The notes below the pieces were generated by a model. The model was not told where the DNA came from. It saw only the letters and a program-made list of their open reading frames with translations, and ran no database searches. Position numbers and translations under genes: made by a program. A DNA stretch of 64,000 nt from JANLYC01 sp963815445 (GTDB lineage: Bacteria; Actinomycetota; Actinomycetes; Propionibacteriales; Nocardioidaceae): assembly GCA_963815445.1 (NCBI GenBank), contig CAWFGV010000006.1, forward strand, positions 186,001 to 250,000, given 5' to 3'. Shown one piece after another: positions 26,214-34,701 of the stretch (position 1 is its first letter; each line of letters starts with the position of its first letter).

Positions 26214-26282
26214 CCGGGCAGGAGTGGCGCGCCGGTCCGGCCCTGCCGTGAACGTTCAGGCACGTCACCTAGACTCTGGCCA

Positions 26283-26972
26283 GTGATCCGGTTCGAAAAA
26301 GTCACCAAGGCCTACGCAGGGCAGAACCGCCCGGCGTTGGACAACATCGACGTCGACATCGAGAAGAGCGAGTTCGTCTTCCTCGTGGGCGCGTCGGGTT
26401 CGGGCAAGTCCACGTTTCTCCGGCTGATCCTGCGCGAGGCCAGTCCCACCAGTGGGCACGTCTTCGTCGCCGGCAAGGAGATCAACCGGCTCGCCAGCTG
26501 GAAGGTCCCGGGACTACGCCGTCAGATCGGCACCGTGTTCCAGGATTTCCGGCTCCTCCCCAACAAGAACGTGTTCGAGAACGTCGGCTTTGCGCTCCAG
26601 GTCATCGGCAAGCCGAGGTCCGTGGTCAACAAGGTGGTCCCCGAGACCCTCGAGCTGGTCGGCCTCGAGAGCAAGGGGCACCGGATGCCTGACGAGCTCT
26701 CCGGAGGCGAGCAGCAACGGGTGGCCATCGCCCGGGCGTTCGTCAACCGCCCGATGATCCTGATCGCCGACGAGCCGACCGGAAACCTCGACCCGACGAC
26801 CTCCGTCGGCATCATGAAGCTGCTGGACCGGATCAACCGCACCGGCACCACGGTCATGATGGCCACGCACGACTCCGGGATCGTCGACCAGATGCGCAAG
26901 CGCGTGATCGAGCTGCAGTCCGGTCATGTCGTCCGTGACCAGGCCCGCGGTGTGTACGGGTACCAGTCCTGA
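26283..26972 (+). CDS. ftsE: cell division ATP-binding protein FtsE
   Basis: A 229-residue ABC ATPase beginning MIRFEKVTKAY, with Walker A GASGSGKST (36-44), signature LSGGEQQRVAIARA and Walker B LIADEPTGNLDP. FtsE with FtsX controls septal peptidoglycan hydrolases. The GTG start has TAGACT seven bases upstream and no Shine-Dalgarno, so it appears leaderless. ftsX follows 43 bases later. Confidence 0.97.
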   Translation: MIRFEKVTKAYAGQNRPALDNIDVDIEKSEFVFLVGASGSGKSTFLRLILREASPTSGHVFVAGKEINRLASWKVPGLRRQIGTVFQDFRLLPNKNVFENVGFALQVIGKPRSVVNKVVPETLELVGLESKGHRMPDELSGGEQQRVAIARAFVNRPMILIADEPTGNLDPTTSVGIMKLLDRINRTGTTVMMATHDSGIVDQMRKRVIELQSGHVVRDQARGVYGYQS

Positions 26973-27015
26973 CTGCTGACCGCCGGCCAAGCCTCCCCCC
27001 AGAGAACTGGAAACC

Positions 27016-27933
27016 ATGCAACTGAGATATGTCGCCTCTGAGCTCGGCAGCGGGCTGAAGCGCAACGTGTCGATGACCCTCGCGGTCATCCTGACGATCT
27101 GGATCTCGCTGACGCTCGTCGGCCTCGGCCTGCTCATCCGCTACCAGGTCGGCACGATCGAGAAGTACTTCGGCAGCCAGCTCGAGGTCCAGGTCGCCTT
27201 CTGTGCCAAGAACTCCAACTCGCCGAACTGCGTAAGCGGCCAGGCGACGGCGGAGCAGGAGGCGGCGGTCCTCAAGGTCATCGAGAACAGCCCGTACGTC
27301 GACTCGTACCGGTACCGCACGCGCCAGGAGGCCTACGACGGCTTCCAGGCCACCCACACCGACTCGCAAGGCAACCCGGACGCGATCGGCTCGGAGATCA
27401 AGGTCTCCGACATGCCGACGGCATACTGGGTCAAGCTCGCCAACCCGGACGACACCAAGGCACTGGTCAGCAGTGTCCAGAACCTGCAGGGAGTCGAGCA
27501 GATCGTCGACCTGCGCGAAAAGCTGGCGCCCATCTACACGACCCTCAACGTGCTGAAGTGGGCCGCGCTCGGTGGTGCAGGGTCGCTTGTCCTTGCCGCG
27601 GTTCTCCAGGTGTCCAACACGATCCGGCTGGCCGCGATGGCCCGAAGACGCGAGATCGGGATCATGCGACTCGTCGGTGCGTCCAGCATCTACATCCAAC
27701 TGCCGTTCGTCCTCGAGGTCGTCTTCTCGGCGATGATCGGGGCGCTGCTCGCGTGCTCGTCGATCCTCGTCGTGATGCAGCTGTTCGTCCCGTGGCTGAA
27801 GGGTCAGTTGAAGATCTGGCCGTGGGTGGTCTGGGCCGATGCGACGAAGTCGATGTTGTTCATCGTCGTGATCGCGCTGATACTCGCTGTAATTCCGACC
27901 CTCCTGATGACGCGTAAATACCTCAAAGTGTGA
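27016..27933 (+). CDS. ftsX: cell division protein FtsX
   Basis: A 305-residue protein with the FtsX layout: cytoplasmic start (MQLRYVASELGSGLKRNV), first membrane helix about 20-43, an extracellular domain about 45-185 with two cysteines (Cys61 and Cys70 region), and three more helices near 190-300, including ARRREIGIMRLVGAS between helices two and three. It relays FtsE ATPase activity to an extracellular hydrolase. The adjacent M23 gene is the obvious candidate partner. Confidence 0.97.
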   Translation: MQLRYVASELGSGLKRNVSMTLAVILTIWISLTLVGLGLLIRYQVGTIEKYFGSQLEVQVAFCAKNSNSPNCVSGQATAEQEAAVLKVIENSPYVDSYRYRTRQEAYDGFQATHTDSQGNPDAIGSEIKVSDMPTAYWVKLANPDDTKALVSSVQNLQGVEQIVDLREKLAPIYTTLNVLKWAALGGAGSLVLAAVLQVSNTIRLAAMARRREIGIMRLVGASSIYIQLPFVLEVVFSAMIGALLACSSILVVMQLFVPWLKGQLKIWPWVVWADATKSMLFIVVIALILAVIPTLLMTRKYLKV

Positions 27934-27994
27934 CCTCCACCGGTTACCGTCGATAGACAAGGTTCTCAGTTACTCGACGTGAGGTCCCTCGACT

Positions 27995-29296
27995 GTGCTC
28001 CAGTTCTTCCCCCGAGGACGCGCAGGACGGGTCCGAATCGGCGTGACGGTGATGCTCTCCGCATCGCTCGTCACCGCTGCGTTCGCGGCCCCGTCCGTCA
28101 GCGTCGCGTCCGGCGGCGACCACACGAAGCTGCATCACAAGAAGAACCGGCTCGACAATCGGATCAGCGCCAAGTCGCAGGATCTCGACGAGATCTCCGC
28201 CAAGCTGCTCGGGGCACAGCGACGAGTAGAGTCCGCCACGGCCGATCTGCGCGATGCGCGGGCACGGTTCGAGGACCTCAAGCAACAGGCCCACGCCGCC
28301 GAGCTGCGCGACCGCGAGATGCAACACCTGCTGCACCTGGCGGTCATTCGGCTGCACGACGCGGAGCGTGAGCTCAAGCACGGCACGGCGGCCGTGCTGA
28401 CCCAGCGCGCGAGACTGGCCTCGGATGCGGTGGCGAGCTACCAGACCGGCGGCACAGCCGTGCTGAACATCGGCGTGGCGTTCGGCTCCGACTCGGCCCA
28501 ACAGGTGGTTGACAACCTCCAGGCGTCGCAGATGGTGGTGGACAAGCAGGCGGCAACGCTGCAGCGGTTCGAGGCCACGAAGGTGCTGTTGACGCTCACT
28601 GCGCAGCGTGTGCAGGCGACAAGAGATGACGTCGCCAAGAAGCGGCAGGACGCAGCCGAGATCCTCGCTACCAAGCTCTCCCTCAAGGAGCAGGCACGCA
28701 CCGCCAAGCAGGACGTCGCGACGCGGCTGGACAGCTTGCGGCAAGCCAAGAAGCAGATCGTCAAGGCCAAGGCGCACGAGATGAAGCGCCTGGCCAAGCT
28801 CAAGCGAGAGCAGCAGCGCGTCGAAAGTCAGCTGCGCAAGATTGCGGAGGCCCGAGCACGAAAGCACCAGCGAAGTGGAAACTTCACCAACGACGGTGGG
28901 GGTTTCCTGAGCGACCCAGTGATGAACACCTACATCACGTCGCCGTACGGCATGCGCATGCATCCGATCCTGCACGTGTGGAAGCTGCACGACGGTACTG
29001 ACTTCTCAGCAGCGTGCGGCACGCCGGTGTATGCCGCGGCGCCCGGGCGCGTGCTGTCGGAGTACTACAACGAGGGCTACGGCAACCGGATCATCCTCGA
29101 CCACGGGTTCGTGCGGGGCGTCAGCCTGCAGACGTCGTACAACCACCTCACCTCGTTCGTGGCCCGGAGCGGCCAGCACGTCAAGCGGGGCGAGCTGATC
29201 GCGTACTCCGGGACCACCGGCTACTCGACGGGCTGCCATCTGCACTTCATGGTCTACGTCAACGGCTACACGGTGAACCCGGTCTCCTGGCTGTAG
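27995..29296 (+). CDS. secreted coiled-coil M23 (LytM) peptidoglycan endopeptidase
   Basis: A 433-residue exported protein: signal sequence (about 1-35), two long coiled-coil blocks (about 45-135 and 190-290) and a C-terminal M23 domain. Zinc ligands are intact: His332 and Asp336 in HDGTD, and His415/His417 in HLH. That distinguishes it from degenerate EnvC-like activators. The gene starts 61 bases after ftsX (GTG, with GTGAGG upstream). Coiled coil plus hydrolase next to ftsEX is the arrangement of FtsEX-gated hydrolases, so it probably cleaves septal cross-links under FtsEX control. Confidence 0.92.
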   Translation: MLQFFPRGRAGRVRIGVTVMLSASLVTAAFAAPSVSVASGGDHTKLHHKKNRLDNRISAKSQDLDEISAKLLGAQRRVESATADLRDARARFEDLKQQAHAAELRDREMQHLLHLAVIRLHDAERELKHGTAAVLTQRARLASDAVASYQTGGTAVLNIGVAFGSDSAQQVVDNLQASQMVVDKQAATLQRFEATKVLLTLTAQRVQATRDDVAKKRQDAAEILATKLSLKEQARTAKQDVATRLDSLRQAKKQIVKAKAHEMKRLAKLKREQQRVESQLRKIAEARARKHQRSGNFTNDGGGFLSDPVMNTYITSPYGMRMHPILHVWKLHDGTDFSAACGTPVYAAAPGRVLSEYYNEGYGNRIILDHGFVRGVSLQTSYNHLTSFVARSGQHVKRGELIAYSGTTGYSTGCHLHFMVYVNGYTVNPVSWL

Positions 29297-29360
29297 CCCG
29301 CACCCGACCGCCGAGCAAACCGGTTCGACCAGGCTTGGGCGATAGGGGAGGATGGGCGGC

Positions 29361-29834
29361 ATGGTCCAGGAGCGCGGGCAGAAGCTGATCGCCCAGAACA
29401 AGAAGGCGCGCTACGACTATCACATCGAGGACACCTTCGAGGCTGGGCTGGTGCTGACCGGGACCGAGGTGAAGTCGCTGCGGTCCGGTCGCGCGTCGCT
29501 CGTCGACGGGTACGCCGAGATCGTCGACGGCGAGGTCTGGCTACACGGCGCGCACATCCCGGAGTACCTCCAAGGGACCTGGAACAACCACACGCCCCGG
29601 CGCAAGCGCAAGCTGCTGCTCAACCGGCACGAGATCGACAAGATGGAGCGCCGCGTCAACGAGCGCGGACTCACGATCGTCCCGCTGAAGCTGTACTTCA
29701 AGGACGGCCGGGCCAAGGTCGAGATCGCGCTCGCCAAGGGCAAGAAGTCCTACGACAAGCGGCAGACCATCGCGAAGCGGGACGCCGAGCGAGAGGCCAC
29801 CCGCGAGCTCGGGCGTCAGGCCAAGGGCTTCTGA
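29361..29834 (+). CDS. smpB: SsrA-binding protein SmpB
   Basis: A 157-residue protein that carries tmRNA to stalled ribosomes. It contains IAQNKKARYDYHIEDTFEAG, LTGTEVKSLRSGRASL, PLKLYFKDGRAKVEIALAKGK (split here from longer runs) and a basic tail ending RQAKGF. The start at 29361 (MVQERG) is preferred because GGGGAGG lies nine bases upstream; an ATG at 29352 touches that sequence and leaves no spacing. Its RNA partner, ssrA, lies 6.5 kb downstream on the same strand. Confidence 0.97.
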   Translation: MVQERGQKLIAQNKKARYDYHIEDTFEAGLVLTGTEVKSLRSGRASLVDGYAEIVDGEVWLHGAHIPEYLQGTWNNHTPRRKRKLLLNRHEIDKMERRVNERGLTIVPLKLYFKDGRAKVEIALAKGKKSYDKRQTIAKRDAEREATRELGRQAKGF

Positions 29835-29897
29835 CGGGGGCTTGCCGTCCAGCCGGGCAGCATGGCAACTCGCCCTGTTCGAGCCTAGAGTCCGGGC

Positions 29898-30792
29898 ATG
29901 AGCTCAGCAGCCGTGGCGGATGCCCGGGTCTTCGACGTTTCCCTCGCCGACGGTCGCATGCTGCACGCGTATGAGTCGGGTGATCCGGACGGCATCCTCG
30001 TCGTCTACCACCACGGCTCACCGATGTCGGGGGCGCAGGCGAGGTGGTGGGCCGAGGATGCCGCCGAGAAGGGGTTCAGGTTCGTGTCCTACGACCGCGC
30101 CGGCTACGGCGGCTCCAGCCGGCACGAGGGTCGTCGGTCGCCGATGTGGTGGCCGACGTCGCGGCTGTCGCGGACCACCTGGGAGCGGACGGTTCTGCAC
30201 CTGGGGCGAGTCCGGCGGTGGCCCGCACGCGCTGGCGTGCGCAGCGCTGCTTCCGGAGCGAGTCATGGCCGCGGCCACGGTCGCCTCTGTGGCGCCGTAC
30301 GACGCCGAAGGCCTCGACTTCCTGGCGGGGATGGGTGAGTCCAACATCGAGGAGTTCGGTGCGGCACTGAAGGGCGAATCGTTGCTCCGGCCGCTCCTCG
30401 TCGCGATGCGGGACGAGATGCTGGCCGCCTCGCCCGACCAGCTCAAGGACGTGCTCGACAGCCTGTTGCCGGACGTCGACAAGGCGGTGCTGACCGGCTT
30501 GCATGCCGAGTATCTCCAGGCTTCGTTCGAGCAGTCCTTGGCGCCCGGCGTCGACGGATGGCTCGACGACGACCTCGCCTTCACTTGGAACTGGGGTTTC
30601 TCGCTCGGCGACATCGACATACCGGTGTTGATCTGTCAGGGGGACGAGGACCTGATGGTCCCCGCTGCGCACGGGAAGTGGCTCGCAAGTCACGTGCCCG
30701 GGGCGGAGACGATGCTGCTCCCCGACGAGGGTCACATCAGCCTGGGCGAGAAGTTCGGCGAGGTCCACGACTGGTTGCTGACTCATCGCTGA
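29898..30792 (+). pseudogene. alpha/beta hydrolase, frameshifted twice
   Basis: The start (ATG 29898; TAGAGT six bases upstream) reads MSSAAVADARVFDVSLADGR and on to YDRAGYGGSSRHEG. After about 30132 the sensible frame is SVADVVADVAAVADHLGAD, and after about 30193 it is FCTWGESGGGPHALACA, ending at 30792 with LPDEGHISLGEKFGEVHDW. The oxyanion HHGSPM, nucleophile elbow GESGG, late Asp and His (GHISL) are all recognisable across the pieces. Two single-base losses explain the shifts. Without them it would be a normal hydrolase of about 298 residues. Confidence 0.85.
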
Positions 30793-30914
30793 GCCGCCCG
30801 AGCGAGCGCTGAGCCAGCCTGGCCGGTGCCGCTCGGATCGGTTGCCATCGCCGGTAACCGGGAGCACACTCGCGAAGGCATGCCATCCGTTCCGCAACGG
30901 CGGAGGAGGGCACG

Positions 30915-33176
30915 ATGCACGACGAGCGGAGTTCGGACCCCGGGCTGCCGGAGTCGAACGACGACCGACTCCGGTTCGATCTGCGCAAAGTGCGGGAACA
31001 GCTGCGGGCGACCAACGAAGTGCTCACCGCCCTTGGACGGTCGGCCTCGGATCCCGAGGCGGTCCTCGGAACCATCGTCACCAGCGTCCGCGATCTCTGC
31101 CGCGCCGACCTTGCGCAGCTCCAGCTGCTCGACGGGGATTGCTTCCGGCTGGCCAGTGCCTCGAAAGCGATCCCGGACTACGAGACGTGGGTGAGGGAGC
31201 ATCCGGTGCTGCTCGACCGGGACACGATGCTCGGTCGCGTTGCCCTCGACCGCAGGACCCAGCAGATCACCGACGTCCTGGCCGACCCGGAGTACGGGCG
31301 AACGGAGCTGCAGCGCATCATCGGACACCGGACCGCGTTGGGCGCGCCGATGCTGCTCGGCGACAAGGTCGTCGGCGTCCTGCTGCTCCTGCGCTATCAA
31401 GTCGACCCCTTCGATGACCGGTCGTGTGAGCTTCTGACGACGTTTGCCACTCAAGCTGCGGTCGCCATTCACCAGGTGCAGCTCGTGAGCGCGCTCGAGG
31501 AGCGCACCGCCCAGTTCGCGCGCAAGGTCGAGCAGCTCGAGGCGCTCGGCGAGGTCAGCCAGGTGGTGAGCTCGAGCCTCGATCTCGACGAGGTCCTGTC
31601 CACCATCGTCAGTCACGCCGTCGAACTGTCGGGAACCGACGGGGGCTCGATGATGGAGTACGACGAGGAGGCGCGCTGCTTCCGGGTCAGGACCGCGCAC
31701 GCGACCAGCGAGGCCGTGCTGCACGCCCTGCGGGGCACGCAGGTCGGGCTCGACGACACGCTGGTCGGTCGAGCCGCGCTGGAAGGACGCCCTCTCCAGG
31801 CGGAAGATCTCACGACGGAGCCTCCCGACCCGCACATCTCGATCCTGGCCGCGGCCGGCTGGCGGTCGTTGCTCGCGGTCCCGATGTTGCGCGAGGGGAA
31901 GATCATCGGCGCCCTGGTCGTGCGCCGCCGCCAGCCCGGGACATTCTCGCCTGATATCAGCGATCTGCTCGAGACCTTCGCCAGCCAGTCGGCGCTCGCG
32001 ATGGTCAACGCTCGTCTCTACCGCGAGCTGGAGCACAAGTCGTCCGAGCTCGAGGTCGCGAGCCGGCACAAGTCCGAGTTCCTGGCGAGCATGTCCCACG
32101 AGCTACGCACGCCGCTGAACGCGGTGTTGGGTTTCTCCGAGGTGCTCCTCGAGCGGATGTTCGGAGACATCAACGATCGTCAGGAGGAGTACCTGCGCGA
32201 CATCTGGAGCTCGGGCAAGCATCTCCTCGAGCTGCTCAACGAAATCCTGGACCTGTCCAAGGTCGAGGCCGGCCGGATGGAGCTCGAACGATCCGATTTC
32301 GACGTCCGGTCCGCGCTGGAGTACGGACTCTCGCTGGTCCGCGAGCGGGCGACGCTCCACGACGTCGAGCTGACGATCGACTGTGGCCCGCGCATCGGCT
32401 CCATCGAGACCGACGAGCTCCGGTTCAAACAGGTCGTCGTCAACTTGTTGTCGAACGCGGTGAAGTTCACCCCTGACGGCGGCACCGTCCTGGCACGAGC
32501 CCGGATCGTGGGGGACGAGCTGGTCGTGTCCGTGGCCGACTCCGGTATCGGCGTCCAGGCCGCCGACCGGGAACGTATCTTCGAGTCCTTCCAGCAAGGC
32601 GGCCGCGGGGCAACAAGCGAGGAGGGCACGGGCCTGGGCCTGACCCTGTCGCGCCGGATCGTCGAGCTCATGGGCGGTCGGCTGTGGCTGGACAGTGCTG
32701 TCGGCGAGGGCAGCACCTTCTCGTTCTCTGTGCCACTGCGGGACCGGGGCGTCACCCTCACCGGCTCCGCGGACGACCCTGAAGACCGCGCGGGCGTGGT
32801 GCTGATCGAGGACGATGCCCCGTCTCTCGACCTGCTCACGGTCTATCTGTCCGCGGAGAACGTCAGGGTGACCGTCGCGCGGGATGGCGTCGAAGGCCTC
32901 GAGGCGGTGCGACGTGTGCGTCCCGCGGCGGTGATCCTGGACATCCGACTGCCACGCATGGACGGCTGGGAGGTGCTCGCCGCCCTCAAGAGTGATCGGA
33001 GCACGATGGACATTCCGGTGATCGTGGCGTCCGTCGTCGATGAGCGACAGCGGGGGATGGGCATGGGAGCGTCGGCGTACCTGATCAAGCCGGTCCGGCG
33101 TGAGGAGCTCATCGGTCAGCTACGACGGCTGCATGCGCTCGAGTCGTCGCTGGCGGCCAGGCCGGATCCGCCATGA
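30915..33176 (+). CDS. hybrid sensor histidine kinase: GAF-GAF-HisKA-HATPase-receiver
   Basis: A 753-residue soluble kinase with no membrane segment. The domains are GAF 1 (about 45-195), GAF 2 (about 222-370), the dimerisation/phosphoacceptor helix with His395 in SHELRTPLNA, the ATP-binding domain (N-box LLSNAVKFTPDGG, G-boxes DSGIGV and GTGLGLTLS) and a C-terminal receiver with phosphoacceptor Asp676 in VILDIRLPRMDG. The GAF domains suggest sensing of a small cytoplasmic ligand or redox state. The start follows GGAGGAGG. It is the first gene of a four-gene overlapping operon. Confidence 0.93.
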   Translation: MHDERSSDPGLPESNDDRLRFDLRKVREQLRATNEVLTALGRSASDPEAVLGTIVTSVRDLCRADLAQLQLLDGDCFRLASASKAIPDYETWVREHPVLLDRDTMLGRVALDRRTQQITDVLADPEYGRTELQRIIGHRTALGAPMLLGDKVVGVLLLLRYQVDPFDDRSCELLTTFATQAAVAIHQVQLVSALEERTAQFARKVEQLEALGEVSQVVSSSLDLDEVLSTIVSHAVELSGTDGGSMMEYDEEARCFRVRTAHATSEAVLHALRGTQVGLDDTLVGRAALEGRPLQAEDLTTEPPDPHISILAAAGWRSLLAVPMLREGKIIGALVVRRRQPGTFSPDISDLLETFASQSALAMVNARLYRELEHKSSELEVASRHKSEFLASMSHELRTPLNAVLGFSEVLLERMFGDINDRQEEYLRDIWSSGKHLLELLNEILDLSKVEAGRMELERSDFDVRSALEYGLSLVRERATLHDVELTIDCGPRIGSIETDELRFKQVVVNLLSNAVKFTPDGGTVLARARIVGDELVVSVADSGIGVQAADRERIFESFQQGGRGATSEEGTGLGLTLSRRIVELMGGRLWLDSAVGEGSTFSFSVPLRDRGVTLTGSADDPEDRAGVVLIEDDAPSLDLLTVYLSAENVRVTVARDGVEGLEAVRRVRPAAVILDIRLPRMDGWEVLAALKSDRSTMDIPVIVASVVDERQRGMGMGASAYLIKPVRREELIGQLRRLHALESSLAARPDPP

Positions 33177-33553
33177 GGCGTCGCATCCTCTTGGTCGAGG
33201 ACAACGCGAAGAATCTCAAGCTCGTGCGTGACGTTCTCGAGTACGCGGGCTACGAGGTGATCGCCGCAGAGTCGGGAGAGCGTGGGCTCGAGCTGGCGGC
33301 TGAGCAGACCCCGGACCTGATCCTGATGGACCTTCAGCTCCCGGGCATGGATGGAAACGAGACCCTGCGCCGCCTTCGGGACGACCCGGATACCAAGGAC
33401 GTGCCCGTCGTTGCGGTTACCGCGTTCGCCATGCAGACAGACCGAGACCGAGCGTTCGCGACCGGCTTCGACGGTTTCGTGGAAAAGCCGATCAGTGTGC
33501 GCGCTCTGCCCGGTCAGGTCGAGCGGTACTTCCCCAAGGAGGCCCTGCAGTGA
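33173..33553 (+). CDS. stand-alone receiver (CheY/DivK-like response regulator)
   Basis: A 126-residue single receiver domain: MRRRILLVEDNAKNLKLVRD, phosphoacceptor Asp53 in LILMDLQLPGMDG, and the conserved Thr and Lys in VVAVTAFAM and FVEKPIS. With no output domain it probably shuttles phosphate or acts by protein contact. The start overlaps the kinase stop (ATGA), so it is coupled to the kinase. Confidence 0.93.
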   Translation: MRRRILLVEDNAKNLKLVRDVLEYAGYEVIAAESGERGLELAAEQTPDLILMDLQLPGMDGNETLRRLRDDPDTKDVPVVAVTAFAMQTDRDRAFATGFDGFVEKPISVRALPGQVERYFPKEALQ

Positions 33554-34701
33554 TGGACGGCAACGGTATGGCGGCGGAAACCCCGGTCACTGTCCTGGTG
33601 GTCGACGACCAGCCGCAGAACATCCGGCTACTCGACGCCGTGCTCTCGCCCCGCGGCTACCAGGTCATCACCGCATCGTCGGGGGAGGAGGCATTGCACC
33701 TGCTCTCCGAGTCAGATCCCGATCTGGTGTTGCTCGACGTCGTCATGCCGGGGCTGGACGGTTACGCCGTGTGTCGCCGCATCCGCGAGGACACGCGGAC
33801 CGCGTTCCTGCCCGTCGTGATGATCACGGCAAGCGGTGCCCAGGAGCGCCTGCGGGCGCTGGAATGCGGAGCGGACGACTTCGTGTCCAAACCCTTCGAC
33901 CAGAGCGAGCTCCTGGCGCGCGTCGCCTCCTTGGCCCGGGTCAAGCGTTACCAGGACACGATTCGGAGACAGGCCGAGGAGCTGGCGCAGTGGAACAAGC
34001 AGCTCGAGGAGCGGGTGAGCGAGGGAGTCGCCGAGCTCGAACGCATCGGGAGGCTGCGCCGGTTCCTCTCGCCGCAGCTCGCCGACCTCGTGATCAGCTC
34101 CGGTGACGACGGGTTCCTGAGCAGCCATCGCCGCGAGATCGTCGTGGTGTTCTGTGACCTGCGTGAGTTCACCACGTTCGCGGAGTCTTCTGAGCCGGAG
34201 GAGGTGATGGCGGTGCTCGACGAGTTCCACGCCGCTCTCGGCGACCTGATCTTCCGGTTCGAGGGGACGCTCGAACGTTTCACGGGCGACGGTCTCATGG
34301 TGTTCTTCAACGACCCTGTTCCCTGCGACGACCCAGCGGCGCGGAGCGTCCGGATGGCCGTGGCCATGCGTGATCGTGTGCGCGAGCTGACCGAGCGATG
34401 GATGCGCCGTGGCCACGAGCTCGGCTTCGGCATCGGTATCGCGCAGGGCTATGCCACCTTGGGCCGCATCGGGTTCGAAGGTCGGTTCGACTACGCCGCC
34501 ATCGGGAGCGTGACCAACTTGGCTGCTCGTCTCTGTGCCGAGGCCAAGGCGTGGCAGATCCTCGTGACGCAGCGGGTGATGTCTGAGTCAGGGGAGATCG
34601 CGGTGGGGGAGTCGGTGGGCGAGCTCAACCTGCGCGGTTTCGCCAAGCCAGTGCGCGCATTCGACATCCGTGGCTTGGACGCGGCAAGGGCCACGTCGTG
34701 A
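33550..34701 (+). CDS. receiver domain fused to class III adenylate/guanylate cyclase
   Basis: A 383-residue response regulator whose output is a nucleotide cyclase. The receiver (about 14-130) has Asp63 in LVLLDVVMPGLDG; a coiled linker (about 135-170) leads to a class III cyclase domain (about 195-375). Both metal aspartates are present: Asp203 in VVFCDLREFT and Asp247 in FTGDGLMVFF. The substrate-choosing positions (an Arg region before FTGDG, and AIGSVTNLAARL) depart from the usual Lys/Asp, so ATP or GTP cannot be assigned. It begins at GTG 33550 over the preceding stop (AAGGAGG upstream); ATG 33553 is the alternative. Confidence 0.9.
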   Translation: MMDGNGMAAETPVTVLVVDDQPQNIRLLDAVLSPRGYQVITASSGEEALHLLSESDPDLVLLDVVMPGLDGYAVCRRIREDTRTAFLPVVMITASGAQERLRALECGADDFVSKPFDQSELLARVASLARVKRYQDTIRRQAEELAQWNKQLEERVSEGVAELERIGRLRRFLSPQLADLVISSGDDGFLSSHRREIVVVFCDLREFTTFAESSEPEEVMAVLDEFHAALGDLIFRFEGTLERFTGDGLMVFFNDPVPCDDPAARSVRMAVAMRDRVRELTERWMRRGHELGFGIGIAQGYATLGRIGFEGRFDYAAIGSVTNLAARLCAEAKAWQILVTQRVMSESGEIAVGESVGELNLRGFAKPVRAFDIRGLDAARATS

